Notes under the pieces: model-generated
Told to the model about the DNA's origin: nothing
Seen by the model: the letters and a program-made list of their open reading frames with translations, nothing else
Database searches by the model: none
Origin: Stomorhina lunata
Lineage: Eukaryota; Arthropoda; Insecta; Diptera; Rhiniidae
NCBI GenBank assembly: GCA_933228675.1
Contig: OW121740.1
Location: 133,762,440-133,826,439 of the forward strand
Length of the DNA: 64,000 bases
Reading direction: 5' to 3'
Shown: one piece after another, positions 46,376 to 57,904 of the stretch
How the letters are laid out: each line of letters starts with the position of its first letter
Position numbering within the stretch: position 1 is the stretch's first letter
Translations under genes and position numbers: made by a program

Positions 46376-47527
46376 TCTTTTTAAAACGTTAGAACTACAC
46401 ATTAAAAAAAAAAATATTTTAGCTAAACCGCCGACCCATGCTTAAGTATTTTCTTAACAAAAGCAAAGGGTTTCAACTAAGAAATATAAAAAAAAATGCT
46501 TTGTACCAGTCCTTTTAACTTAGTATAATATTTAAATGTATTAAAAATATAATACAATTTTGCTTGTTTTTATTTTATTAAATTTAAAGTATTAAATGTT
46601 TTTATTGCATTTTTTACTAAAAATAAAACGAAAACAAGCAAAGAAGTATGTAAAAATATTCAAATGTATGAAATTATGTATATAATTGTGATTTCTTTAC
46701 TATACAGACAGAGAGACAGACATAATTTTACCATTGACAATTATAATATTTTGCAGGCAATAACTAAAAATAAATCTTGTGTAAGATTTTCTTAACTACA
46801 AACAAATACGACTAAAACATGTTGATCATATTACTTATAATTACAAGAGGCTTTAAAATAGAAAATATTTGAATTTTTGTTTTTTATTATTTTAAATCAA
46901 CAACAAAATGTAGATCAAAATTTGAAAATATTAAAAATTCATTATGAAAATAAAAATCTTAAAATTTTAATAAGACAAAAGCTCACAAAAATCTTTAATT
47001 AAAATTTAAATTGTTTTCTTTTTTAATTTAAAAGTAAAATATTATAATGAATATTTTGTAAAGTTCACAATTTTTAATTAATTTTGAAATAATCTTAAGT
47101 TTTTGCCTTCATATATCCATACGCCTAAATTAAAGACAAACAAAAGATTTAGGCAACAAACTTTATGCCTATAATAGTGTAAATGTGTGTTTGTCTGTCT
47201 AATGTAAATCTTACCACTTTACCACATTAAAACTAGACTTGGATATAAACCATTGGCAATTTTTTAGAATTTCGTAAATGCGTAATGCGGTAATAAATAT
47301 TGATATTTAATTGTGGTGGTTTAATTTAAATTTTAATTCCCACAATATTCAATTTCATTAAATTGCCAAAACAACAGACATTTCCGCAGTTATGTCTGAC
47401 GAAATAATTTAAAGATTTTTTTTCGTGAAATAAATTCTTGGGAAATATTTTCGAAATTATGTTACACTTATTTCGTATTCGTAATTATATTTTATATTTA
47501 GTATTTAATTAGGCAAGACAAAGTTTC
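46376..47527. other. unique AT-rich spacer between inverted satellite arrays
   Basis: About 1.15 kb with no gene, RNA or repeat recognised. It would be the loop if the two flanking inverted arrays paired in one transcript. Confidence 0.5.
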
Positions 47528-48793
47528 TAAATAAATTTTCTTTAGAAAAATTGTATTGATAAGTTAGAAATGACAATTGAAAAAAATTAATTTCTATATC
47601 GAAAAAATTTCTACATCAGAAACCATTTATTTAAATAATTTCTTTTTTATCGAAAAATTGAAAATTTTCTACAAAAAACAATATTGAGCATTTTCTACAT
47701 CAAAAATTTTATACCAAAAAAATTTCTTAAAAAAAATTATATAAAACAAAATGAAATTTTTTACAAAAAATTAATATTAAAATATTTTCATTAAAAATTT
47801 GTTATTGAAAAATTTTCTATATAAAAATTCATGTCGTTAAATTTTGCACAAAAATTTTTTTATAACACAAAGTTTACACCCAAATATTTTCTTTTAAATA
47901 ATATAAAATCGGAAAATTATAAACAATTTTATATCTAAAATATTTTATAGAAAATTGTTCCATAGAAAATTTTTTTTATCAAAAATTTTTTAAGAAAATA
48001 TTTTTATCAAAAATTTTTCTATAAACATTTTTTTTATCTAAAATGTTTCTATGGAAAATGTTTCTAATCAAACATTTTTTGTAGAAAATTTTATACTTTT
48101 TATAGAAAATTTTTCCATAGAAAATTTGTTTATCAAAAATTTTTCTATAGAAAATTTTACTATCAAAAATTTTTCTATAGAAATTTTTTTATCAAAAATT
48201 TTATACAATTTTTTTTTTTTTTAAAAAAGTTTTTATCAAAAATTTGTATATAGAAAAATTTTTTTATCGAAAATTTTGTATAGAAAAACTTTTTCTATAG
48301 AAACATTTTTCATCGAAAATTTTTCTGTTGAATATTTTTCTATAGAAAACTTTTTATCAATAATTTTTCTATAATAAATTATTTATTAAAAATTTTTCTA
48401 GAGTAAATTTTTTATCAAAAATTGTTTTAAAGAAAATTTTATTTATCAAAAATTTTTGTATAGAAAATTTTATTTGTCGAAAATTTTTCAATAGAAAAAT
48501 TTTTTTATAGAAAGTTTTTCTATTGAAAATTTTTTTTTATCCAAAATTCTTCTATAGATTTTTTTTCAGAAAATTTCTAATTTAAAAAAAATGTATCAAA
48601 ATTTTTTCTATAGAAAAATTTTGTACAGAAAAATTTTTTTATTGAAAAAAAAATTTGTTTATCGAATTTTTTTTATAAAATTTTTTTTTTTATCAAAAAT
48701 TTTTATAATTTTTCTTTTATTCTAAGTTTTTGTATAGAAAATTTAATTTGTGGAATATTTTGCAATAGAAATATTTTGTACAGAAAAATTTTA
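47528..48793 (-). repeat. 30-bp palindromic minisatellite array S7, left part, inverted relative to S6
   Basis: Units read TTTTTTTATCAAAAATTTTT then CTATAGAAAA, the reverse complement of the S6 unit. The first few hundred bases are strongly diverged, and the motif is clear from about 47.93 kb. Interrupted at 48.79 kb by a hammerhead-bearing element. Confidence 0.88.
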
Positions 48794-48901
48794 AAAAGAA
48801 GTGTATTTGCATTTGATCCCAAATCTGTTACATTTATTTATTAATGTAACAGACCAATTTATTGATAAAAAGCCAAAAAAATGTTTGCGGAGAAACCGAA
48901 T

Positions 48902-48948
48902 TCCGCGACGCGTTTCGATGGTTGGTTAAGCCATCTCTTCAAGAGGAT
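48902..48948 (-). ncRNA. hammerhead ribozyme motif (copy H3, one core substitution)
   Basis: Minus strand: CCTC, TTGAAGA, GATGG-CTTAACCAA-CCATC, GAAA, CGC, GTC, GCGGAATT. Stem II, GAAA and the GTC cleavage triplet are intact. The first base of the CTGANGA box is T instead of C, which in known hammerheads abolishes or strongly lowers activity, and stem I has a mismatch. Confidence 0.6.
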
Positions 48949-49150
48949 TATCCCCAATTTAGACAGATCGAAAACCTCGCATTATTACTAAATTTACAAA
49001 CATAACTATTAAGAATTATGTTCATAAACCAAAAGTAAAAGCGTAGATTATCGACTGAACAAAAACAAACATTTTTCAATTTTCATCTACCTTCACTTCC
49101 CACATTCTTGCTGTAGCCGTCGGCTACTATATGCAGAATGCTGTGAAGAA

Positions 49151-49164
49151 GGGGGGGGGGGGGG
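49151..49164. repeat. G14 homopolymer run
   Basis: Fourteen consecutive G in a very AT-rich context, inside family C copy 3. Copy 5 lacks it (GTGAAAAAACAGAGG at the same place), so it arose in this copy. Confidence 0.9.
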
Positions 49165-49256
49165 TAAGATGTTTTAAAATAAACAAGTTTATTTTAAAAA
49201 TAAGCTGAATGCATGCAGTTTTATCAAAAAATAACAAATTAGTCGGGATGTAAATA

Positions 49257-49300
49257 TTCAAAAAGAAGTGTATTTGCATTTGATCCCAAATCTGTTATTT
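49257..49300 (-). mobile_element. second head of family C directly after copy 3
   Basis: AAAAAGAAGTGTATTTGCAT, TTGATCCCAAATCTGTTA then satellite. It matches the first 43 bp of copy 3, so one full unit is flanked by two heads in direct orientation, like a tandem or LTR-like arrangement. Confidence 0.75.
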
Positions 49301-50130
49301 TTGGAAAAAATTTTTTTTTGTTATTTTTTGGAAAAATTTTTTTATTGAAAATTTTTTCTATAGAAAAAATTTTTTTTCGAAAATTTTTGTACAGAATTTT
49401 TTTTTTTTTTTTTTGTTAAAAATTTTTCTATAACATTTTTTTATCAAAAACTGTTCTATAGAAAATTTAATTTATCGAAAATTTTTCGATAGAAAAATTT
49501 CTTTATCAACAATTTTACTATAGAAAGTTTTTTTTTATCAAAAGTTGTTCTATAGAAATTTCTATCAAAAATTATTTGATAAAAAATTTTTTTATAGAAA
49601 ATTTTTTTATCCAAAATTTTACAGAAAAATATTTTTATCGAAAATTTTAAATAAATATTTTTTTTTTTTTAATCTTTCTATAGAAAAATTTTTTTATCAA
49701 AAATTTTATAGAAAAATATCTTTAGAAAGCATTTTTTTATATAAAATTTATCTATAGAAAATTTTTTTACCAAAAATTGTATAGAAAAATATTTGTATGG
49801 AACATTTTCCTTTAGAAAAAGTTTCGATTAAAATCTTATAGAAATTTTTCTATAGAAAAAATTGTTTATCTAAATTTTTCTATAGAATAAATTTTTTATT
49901 GAACATTTTCATAAAAAAAAAACTATTTTTATTGAAAAATTTTGTATGAAAAAATTTTTCAAAGAAAAATATTTGTATTTAAAAGTTTTTCAAAGAAAAA
50001 TATTTTTATTTAAAAATTTTTCAAAGAAAATTATTTTTATCAAAAATTTTCTATTAAAAATAATTTTTATCAAAAAATTTTTCAAAGAAAAATATTTTTA
50101 TCAAAAAATTTTCTTCAAAAAAATGCTTTT
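49301..50130 (-). repeat. 30-bp palindromic minisatellite array S7, right part
   Basis: Continuation of the TTTTTTTATCAAAAATTTTT / CTATAGAAAA units after the family C insertion. It ends with a run of CAAAGAAAAATATTTTTAT variants at 49.96-50.11 kb. The 70- and 100-codon frames here are satellite translations. Confidence 0.88.
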
Positions 50131-50240
50131 AATACTCATTTTCACAAGTTTTATTAATGATCGTGATATTTGCGAAAATTACAAAAAATCTTCGGCATCT
50201 GGTGATATGGGCATTTTATTCAAACATTTTATTGAAAAAT

Positions 50241-50289
50241 TTTCCTAGACGCGTTTCGATGGCCACTTAGGCTATCATGATCAGGAGGA
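50241..50289 (-). ncRNA. degenerate hammerhead ribozyme motif (copy H4)
   Basis: Minus strand: CTCCTC, CTGATCA, an extended stem II GATAGCC-TAAGT-GGCCATC, GAAA, CGC, GTC, TAGGAAA. The GAAA box and cleavage triplet are intact. The CTGANGA box has G to C at its sixth position, which should inactivate it. The stem II loop differs from the other copies, so this is a separate subfamily. Confidence 0.45.
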
Positions 50290-50345
50290 GTATGCACTAA
50301 TTTGTTCGATATCACAAATATTTACAAAAAATATTCGGAAAATAA
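50241..50345 (-). mobile_element. family C relic, copy 4
   Basis: Hammerhead region followed by GGAGGAGTATGCACTAATTT and ACAAATATTTACAAAAAATA, a distant match to the downstream part of copy 1. No head is recognisable; the satellite ends about 110 bp to the left. Confidence 0.45.
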
Positions 50346-51422
50346 TCTCTTTTTAAAAGACAATTTTCGTATAATGATTCAACATGTGATTTCCTATATA
50401 TCAGTCATTCTGGTCCAAAACTCTTGTCATATTTCTGGTAGTAGCTTACTTATTTACCCGCTAAGTCTGGTGTATATTGAGGGGTAAAAAATATGAAAAA
50501 TGCTTATATATGCAGATTATTTCAACACTGTTAGAAAGCTTAGACCCCAGTCATTTATTCAGTATAACATTTTATTTATACAAATCCAATCTACAGAACC
50601 ATCAGTATTATTCTCTTATGTTCTAGTTCCCTTTAAAAATGTACTTTTATAAAGTTATATGGTTGGTTTTTTGATTTTTGGTTTTATTCTGGCAGTTTTA
50701 GGTTAAAAAAAAAAATACTTTTCTTAGGTTATGTGAATTATTATTTATTTTAAGTAAAATATGCAAATTTATGCAAAGAATTTATATACCATTATAAAGT
50801 TGATTAGATATAAATTTACTTCATGCATTTTTAAGGAAAAATTTTTACCTTATACAAATTTAAATACATTGTTATATATCGCAAGTCTTACATTGTAGAT
50901 CGAGTGTTTAGTTGGGTATAGGGATGTGTTTAAAAGTTGAAACATAATTTTCCAGTAAAATCTTTTGGAGAGTAACCAAACATGTATGAGGTCTCGTATA
51001 ATCTTGGAGGAACAATATATGGTTTTTGTTTATTAATTTTGAACTTTACTGTTAAAGTTCGTCATTCTGTTTGTCCAGCATTTGCATTCAATCAATTTTC
51101 ACATGCTGTAATATGACAGTTTCCGCCAGCTTTGTCATATCTTTATCAGCTTTATTTTACCTTCCGGAAAGTGGAGAATCTTTGAAGTCACTCTTGCCTG
51201 ATATAAATTTTACCAGCCAATACTGGCAATGGCGTAATATCATCGTATATTTTTCATTCATATTGCTTTTTCTAGCTTAAACAGCATTTTTACTTGCTTT
51301 ATAACAAAAAGGTATCAAGAGCTATTAGGGCAAAAAAACAACAATTAAATAATGTGTCACCAAAAAAAGATATCACTTACCAAACAGTTTAGAATATTTT
51401 AAATAATTATAAAAAAGCATTT
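50346..51422. other. interval without recognised gene
   Basis: No supported gene. Frames of 61-69 codons at 50.30-50.49 and 51.07-51.28 kb have no motif. Composition is ordinary for the window. Confidence 0.45.
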
Positions 51423-51550
51423 TTATACCCTTCACCAATAGGTGAAAGGGTATTATAAGTTTATGCATCCGTTTGTAATTTTTTTATTAGTGATTGTAAT
51501 AAAAGTTATACCAATCGACTTAGATTCGGGAGGAGAATCGATTAAGTGAT

Positions 51551-51571
51551 GTCTGTCTGTCTGTCTGTCTG
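51551..51571. repeat. (GTCT)5 tract near the 3' end of family B copy 2
   Basis: About 130 bp from the element end, the position of the 355-bp expansion in copy 1. Confidence 0.85.
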
Positions 51572-51907
51572 AACGCTATTAAATTTCATCAAAATCGGTC
51601 CATAAACATCCGAAATATCGCAAAAATACCAAAAATTAGACGAAAATTTTAAAATTTTTAATTGAAAAACACTTTTAAATAACAAGAGAAAAAATATACC
51701 CCTGGTGTACAAGTAATAAGATGTTATATATCAGATTTTTGGAAATGATTCTCTAAAGCACTCTGTAAAACCTTTTCAAAATCATTCCGTAAACAACTGA
51801 GATATCGCTAAAAGACTAAATTTGGTGTATCGCAAATTGCCCAAAGTACGCATTAGAGAACGATTGTTGTAAAAATGAAATGCAGAAATAGGAAAAACCA
51901 TCCTCCT

Positions 51908-51976
51908 GGGATTTTCTTAAAATCTGATATAAAATCTATGTATGTCCGATTTTATATCAGATTTTAAGAAAATCCC
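51908..51976. repeat. perfect 29-bp inverted repeat with 11-nt loop
   Basis: Left arm 51908-51936 (GGGATTTTCTTAAAATCTGA then TATAAAATC) and right arm 51948-51976 are exact reverse complements around TATGTATGTCC. A transcript would form a 29-bp hairpin, in the range of miRNA-like or hairpin-RNA precursors. It lies inside the family B element. Confidence 0.9.
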
Positions 51977-52277
51977 CCGCCAAGCATATTATTAAATTTT
52001 ATCAAAAGCGGTCCATAAACAACTGAGATATCACCAAAAAACTAATTTTGATGAACAGCAAATTGCCGAAAGTGCGTGTCTAAGAAATTTTGTTTACATT
52101 TTGTAAGTAATGTTTCATCGATATCTTAGGTGTTTATGGACCGATTGTGATGAAATTTAACAGCGTCGTTTGCGGGAGGATTTCCTAAAAGCTCATATAT
52201 AAACTCCATAAATCTGATTGTGAATGCCATTCTACTTGTACCAATCGACTCAGAATCGACAGGAGAATCGTTTTCAC

Positions 52278-52345
52278 GACGTCCGTCCGTCTGTCTGTTT
52301 GTCTGTCCATCCGTCCGTCCGTCCGTCCGTCCATCTGTCTGTCTG
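52278..52345. repeat. GTCC/GTCT tetranucleotide microsatellite
   Basis: About 17 tetramers mixing GTCC and GTCT with two CATC/CATCT interruptions, inside family B copy 2. The overlapping 63-codon frame is an artefact. Confidence 0.9.
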
Positions 52346-53880
52346 TTAAAGTCAAGTTTTTGGAACTCCTGTTTTGACGATATCTCAGATGTTTATTTTG
52401 ATGAAATTTAATAGCGTTCTTCGCAGGGGATTACCTAAATTCTGATGCATTCGGTAATTCGTGGTGGATATAATTCAGTGTTTAAGCGATATTTCAGGCG
52501 TTTTGATCGAGACGATATCTAAAATTTTATGTAAACTGCATGTGGGTATACCTTCCAGGAGCTCCACAAATTTGATTTTAGCAGACAGACAGACACACTG
52601 CATTTATCTTAATTGTGTGTCTGACTTTTGAATATTATGATAATATTTAAGAATGTATTACATATCAAATTATAGGTTATCTTCCTAGGAAGTACAAAAA
52701 ATGCATCTAAGTACATGATATGCGTTCAAAACCTATATATGTATGTATGTACCTCACATATCAACGAAAATTTAAATTTTTTAATTGCAATTGGGAGAAA
52801 TCCGCTCACGTTTGACAATTTCTCCCGTATAACTTCGCCTTAGGCAATCTTATTGAAGCTAATAAATGACAAATTATAATAGATACGATGATGACATTTA
52901 GTATAAAGACGTTGTACAATATCGTTATTTAGCGCGATAGCGCCCAAAATAAACTTTCTAGAGGGACAACATTCGACAAAAGTATTTCTGATCTCTTGAA
53001 AAGTTCAGTATTGAAAATGGGTGAACTCGGTTCACATTTAGTGAAATCTCCCATGTAACCCTGACCGGGAATCACTTTAATGCTGATAAATTAAATAACT
53101 TTATAATTGCACATAGAACTAGAGCAAAACTTTTCACACATCTATCGGACAGATCGGAAGAACAATACATCCCAAATATTATTGATGAAGTATTCATCTT
53201 AATTAGTTAACTAACTTCAGATAAATAAGTAAATCTTCAATAACTTATATAACTTAATAACTTAAAAGCTATATATTTCACATATGTATATAAAACTAGG
53301 AGTATATATCCTTTAATTCTAAGTCTTGTATACATTGACAAAACAATCACTGTTAAAGCTTTGATCAAAACCGATTAGCTAACTTCAGAGTTTTACATAA
53401 CTAATCAAGAACTTTTATTAGTTGGATGATACGTATGAATTAAAGTACACAACCCTCACTGGGCACTGTGTTTTTGGGTTGCATGCCAGAATACTTAATC
53501 ATAGACTAGTAATCATTATCTTTCACAAAGGGACCACTTTAGAACCCAAGTGACGCTGCCTTCGACATCAGCCACCTGCCGAACCTAACCTTTGGTTCCA
53601 TAACTATTCACCGAAAAGCTTTTGGTTTTCCGACTCTTAATTTTAAAGACTCTTTGCATATAATACTAGCATAATCAAGTATTGCTAGGAATTATATTTA
53701 GTATGAACAAACGAAAATTAATATATATATCAAGTATTTGTGTGGAGCTCAACTAAGTCAGTAATCAGAAACTTTATAATTATCAATAAATTCTTACAAT
53801 TTTGTACTTTACTTTTGGAACACCATTGGTAAAGGGTATCCAAGATTCGGCACAGCCGAATATACCACTCTTACTTGTTT

Positions 53881-56042
53881 TACCATTATATTATTTTGAA
53901 AGACAAATATTGAAATTATTGATTCTTAAGAAATCCTAAACTTTATTTTAATGTCGTAAAAAATATATTTTCACACATAATTCAATCCCAGTATACATCA
54001 TGATTACAATATATATCTTACTTTATATGACAGCCAACATGCAGCTTATGAAAAGCAAAGAAAAAACCTGCAGATGAAATCTAAACAAAAGACTTAAGTT
54101 ACAAACCTAAAAATTAAAGTGCACTCAAAATGAAGCCAAACATTTTCATAACATAAAATTTGTATATTATATTCAATAAAAAAAAAAAAACTTAAAACAG
54201 CACGAAATTATTCCTTTGGTGTTAAATGGGTGAAACCACACAAAAAATTACAATTTTAAAATTGTTAAGAAATTGTAACTCAATCACGACATATCCGTGT
54301 TTATATAATTTAAAATTAATAATTATTAATATTTAACAACTAATCAATAAGTTTAGCAATTATTTATTAAAATTTGCAATGATTTTAGTTAACATTTAAA
54401 AAAATCTGTGCAAACAAATAGAATTAAGTCATTTTAATTAAGTTTTACAAATAACAAGTTTTGATCTTAAGTCTTTTGATTTCAGCACGTCTTATTCAAG
54501 GTATTTAATATCAAAGCAGGAAATTACCTCCTATTTACAACAAATTAGTAAATCACTTTAGAAATCAACAAACAATTAATATGAAATTATTAATATATTA
54601 AAATATAAAATTTATTTTTAGTAAATTTATCTTAAGTTTAAGTTTTCAGCTTGAAATTTATGAGCTTTTAATTGTCGGATATATTTGTCTATTTTAGGCT
54701 AAATACTTTGCATGTCTAAGAACTGAGTATAGATAAAATTTTGTATAAATCAAAATTAAAATTTTCATTTTTTGATTTTACTGAAGTTATTGCAATTTAG
54801 CGGCAATAAAGTCTTTAGTTTATCTGCATTAATGTGCAGGAAAATTTGTAAATTCAATTTTGATTAATATAAAATTTAAAGTTATGTAAATCTAATCTTC
54901 TAAAATTATTGTTGATGTTTAAAGGCATTAAATATATCTTTTAACATTAATAATTTTTTAAAAAGATTTTATTTAAATCTTATACTATTCAAAATTCAAT
55001 TTACAAACTTGACTAATTTTTAGTTAAATTTGTATATTTTAAAAGCTTAAAGATTTTTAGGAAAAATAAGACAGAAGTGCTTCAAAAATTTATATTTTTT
55101 AAAAACTGCAAAAAAAATACATTAAACCTTAAAAAACGAAAGATCAACTTCTTTTGATTCTAGATACTAGCCAACTAAGCAAACATTAATTATAGTCTGA
55201 GACAATATTCTAAAGTCCAATTCCTCTAATATTGAACTCAAATTCAAAAGCTCTAGTCTAAAACCAGATAATCCCATTTTGCCTTTTTGAAGTTTGTACC
55301 GAAGCCGATCATTGTACTCTTTATGGTTTATTATTTCAAATATTACCAAAAACTTAATTGATTTTGGACAACTGGCAAAATTCTATTATAATTAAAAATG
55401 TATAACTCGATTGCGCTTAAAATCAAAAAATCAATTATAGGTGTCAAAAAAGCAATTACACACATAAATAAATGTATATATAACAAAAAAGTGAGCGAAT
55501 TCCGTTAAGTCTGTAAAAATAAAGTAAATAAATATAATAACTTTAAACCGACTACATGACACTCTACACTATTTTGTTGAAAAAAATGATATCTGTTTTG
55601 TATTGTAAAAACATTTGATCATTTTTACCAAAAGATGTTAATAGTGGCCCTGCATAGCTAATCTACTAGTTTTTGCCATTACCCTTTTTTCATGAATGAT
55701 GAAAAATTTATAAAACATGAGAATATATAACGCCAACGGTCCTGTTCTAACGACGACCAAACCAGGATTGAAAGAGGGTTCGCTGTATGTATAGTGGAAT
55801 CGAAATGGCATAGTTTACTACAAAATTCAAAACCTGTCTAAACGATAACATTTTCTCACTACTGTCAGTAACAGACCAGAATTGACTAGGCAATTAATAA
55901 TTATTATCGATCAGAATTTGTCATTAGATTATATTTCTGTTCCTGTCTTTGAAGTTTTAATGTATTTGCAAAGCCCTTCTGACTATTTTTATTCCGGCAA
56001 AACATCCTTAAAAGACTAAAATTATTTTATTGGCCATCCTAG
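53881..56042. other. unique AT-rich interval
   Basis: No gene supported. It holds an exact AAACAAAAGACTTAAG 16-mer at 54083-54098 and a one-mismatch CTTAAGTCTTTTGATT at 54466-54481, on opposite strands. From about 55.6 to 56.04 kb the sequence is less AT-rich and might be old transposon debris, unrecognised. Confidence 0.45.
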
Positions 56043-56941
56043 TTATACCCTTTTACCACCATAGGTGGAAAGGGTATTATAAGTTTGTGCTGATGTATGT
56101 AACGCATAGAAATATTTGTCTTAGACCCACCTTTTAGTATACCAATAGGCTTAAAATCAGTTTCTGAGTCGATTTAACGATGTCCGTCTGGCTGACTGGC
56201 TGGACCCCCATGTAAACCTTGTAATCAAACTACAGGTAGCAATTCTAAATATAATTTGATGAAATTTAGCACAGATCATTTTTTTGATAATGGGACCATG
56301 GCTATTGAAATTGATCAAAATCGTTACATTATTTATGGTACCTCCCATAGGTCCCACTTCCCGGAATTGATATATTGGCCACAAATATCAATATTTTTTC
56401 ATGAAATTTAAAACAAATACTGCTTATACTTAAATCACTGTGCCAAATTTCGTTGAAATAGGTCCACATTTGACCATAGCTCCCATACAAACTCTTCTTT
56501 AAAAACGCACTAAATGAGGCAAAAATCTTTATACGAGCGTTTTAAAGATTTTTGTCTCATTTAGTGCGTTTTTAAAGAAGAGTTTGTATGGGAGCTATGG
56601 TCAAATGTGGACCTATTTCAACGAAATTTGGCACAGTGATTTAAGTATAAGCAGTATTTGTTTTAAATTTCATGAATCTAAAGATAATTAGAATTTTAAG
56701 TTTATTTTTTGCGTACATAATTTTTGTAACAACTGTAATCAAGTTTCAAGATAATCGGTCCACATTTGACCCTAGCTCTCATATAAGTCCAAATGACGGA
56801 AACAGTTTTAAGAAAATGTTTGTATGATGTCAAAATTTAGCAAATATTTGTCTTTATACAGGGAAAATAACACCTTTGACCTTAGCGATGAAGGGTATCG
56901 TATGGTCGGGCTTGACCGACTATAGCACTTTCTTACTTGTT
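56043..56941 (-). mobile_element. mini-me-like element family A, copy 6, with internal inverted duplication
   Basis: Plus text begins TTATACCCTTTTACCACCAT and ends GGTCGGGCTTGACCGACTAT, AGCACTTTCTTACTTGT, so the element is on the minus strand. It is about 185 bp longer than the full-length copies because a central segment was duplicated in inverted orientation in place. The microsatellite seed is reduced to GTCCGTCTGGCTGACTGG. Confidence 0.85.
56400..56674. repeat. 131-bp inverted repeat with 13-nt loop
   Basis: Left arm 56400-56530 and right arm 56544-56674 are reverse complements with a single mismatch (GAGGC against GTCTC). The arms correspond to the family A segment from TTTGTCTCATTTAGTGCG to AAATTTCATG. 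The near identity shows the inversion is much younger than the family. Transcribed, it gives a 131-bp dsRNA stem. Confidence 0.9.
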
Positions 56942-57771
56942 TTAAAATAATTTTCGGTTATTTTCCTTTGACTGATATCTTATCTTTCATTGGATTTTTT
57001 TATGGAAGTGGGGAAAATTAACCCAAAATTATACCTAAAATCGCTAGATTGCTATCACATATCGATATGTTAAAAATTATATAAGTTTAAAAAAAATTCG
57101 TTCCATTCAAAGAGTCGCAGACTTATTGATCCGTTCTAGTATGTTGAGAATCTAATATTCAATTATAACGTTCAGTTGTTTCCTTTACTACTGCAACTAT
57201 CTTTATTCATCACTTAAATTCTTCTAGCTCTTATGTTACTCTCTATCTAATTATTATTTTATAATGAAAAGATCACAATGGACCCAAAAGGTCAGTGCCT
57301 TCCAAACCTAACCTTCTTGTTTCTATATATATAGCAGAAATATGGCTGATAACTTATGGATCACTAAGATGATATAATTTAACAGAAAAACATTATACAT
57401 ACCAATACATTTAATATAACCCCTGTAGGGTATAAATGCCGCAATGATTAATTTAAACCAAAATAATTTAACCAAAATTATTGATATTTTTTGTTTTTGT
57501 ATCTGCTCTTGTTTATTTATTTTTCTTGTGGTGCTTTTGAAAATCTGCACAATAATACCGAAGGTTATTGCACAATTTCATCTTAATTAAATGTTACTAC
57601 TATTATTTTTATTATTCTTAAGTAAATAAAGTAAATGGCAAAAAAACATTACTACTACAAAAAAAAACACTGGCTTTAAATTTACACCATTTACCAACGA
57701 AATTCCAAAAAAATATATTTCGAGCTGAATTTTGTTATTCCAGTGTCTTAAGAATAAATTACTTTCGGATT
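56942..57771. other. AT-rich interval without recognised gene
   Basis: No gene supported; the 75-codon minus frame at 57.32-57.55 kb has no motif. Confidence 0.45.
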
Positions 57772-57850
57772 CCTAAGTGTACTGATAAGAGTGTTCTATT
57801 GCAGGGGTAGCTGGTCGTGAGTTCGATTCCCAGAAAAGACTCTGGTCTAT
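57772..57850 (+). mobile_element. tRNA-like SINE head (fragment)
   Basis: TGATAAGAGTGTTC followed by TATTGCAGGGGTAGCTGGTC and GTGAGTTCGATTCCCA looks like the D-arm remnant, anticodon arm, variable loop and T-arm of a tRNA-derived head. The B-box GAGTTCGATTC is a full match, while the A-box is weak. Body, tail and target duplication were not identified. It is distinct from the SINE at 5.9 kb. Confidence 0.4.
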
Positions 57851-57904
57851 TGCAGTACATAGAGCAAATGGTCTTCGTCAAACTTTAAGTACTTGTTTTA
57901 ATAA

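Larger units (their letters stand above)
48794..49256 (-). mobile_element. hammerhead-bearing repeat, family C copy 3 (most complete)
   Basis: In plus text: head AAAAAGAAGTGTATTTGCAT, GATCCCAAATCTG, the inverted repeat TGTTACATT...AATGTAACA, TTTATTGATAAAAAGCC, the hammerhead region, GACAGATCGAAAACCTCGCA, GCTGTAGCCGTCGGCTAC, a G14 run (49151-49164), GAATGCATGCAGTTTTATC. At 49257 the head starts again (AAAAAGAAGTGTATTTGCAT), giving a direct-repeat arrangement. Known hammerhead carriers of this kind are Penelope-like elements with LTR-like direct repeats; no reverse transcriptase or GIY-YIG sequence is present here, so this would be a non-autonomous or solo unit. Confidence 0.7.
51423..53880 (-). 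mobile_element. mini-me/DINE-1-like non-autonomous element, family B copy 2
   Basis: Plus text starts TTATACCCTTCACCAATAGG and ends GATTCGGCACAGCCGAATAT then ACCACTCTTACTTGTTT, the same termini as the copy at 3.9-6.5 kb. Central parts also align (TAGAGGGACAA, CACTTTAATGCTGATAAATT). A (GTCT)5 tract at 51551-51571 occupies the microsatellite site, and a second GTCC/GTCT tract is at 52278-52345. Modules built around GGTCCATAAACAACTGAGAT alternate in both orientations. No transposition gene present. Confidence 0.65.

Noticed and set aside
44847..46392. Frames of 69-145 codons rich in K, F, I, E (and those at 16.7, 29.7, 30.5, 49.5 and 49.9 kb)
   Set aside because: Translations of the 29-31 bp satellites; the period is not a multiple of three in most arrays and indels shift frame freely.
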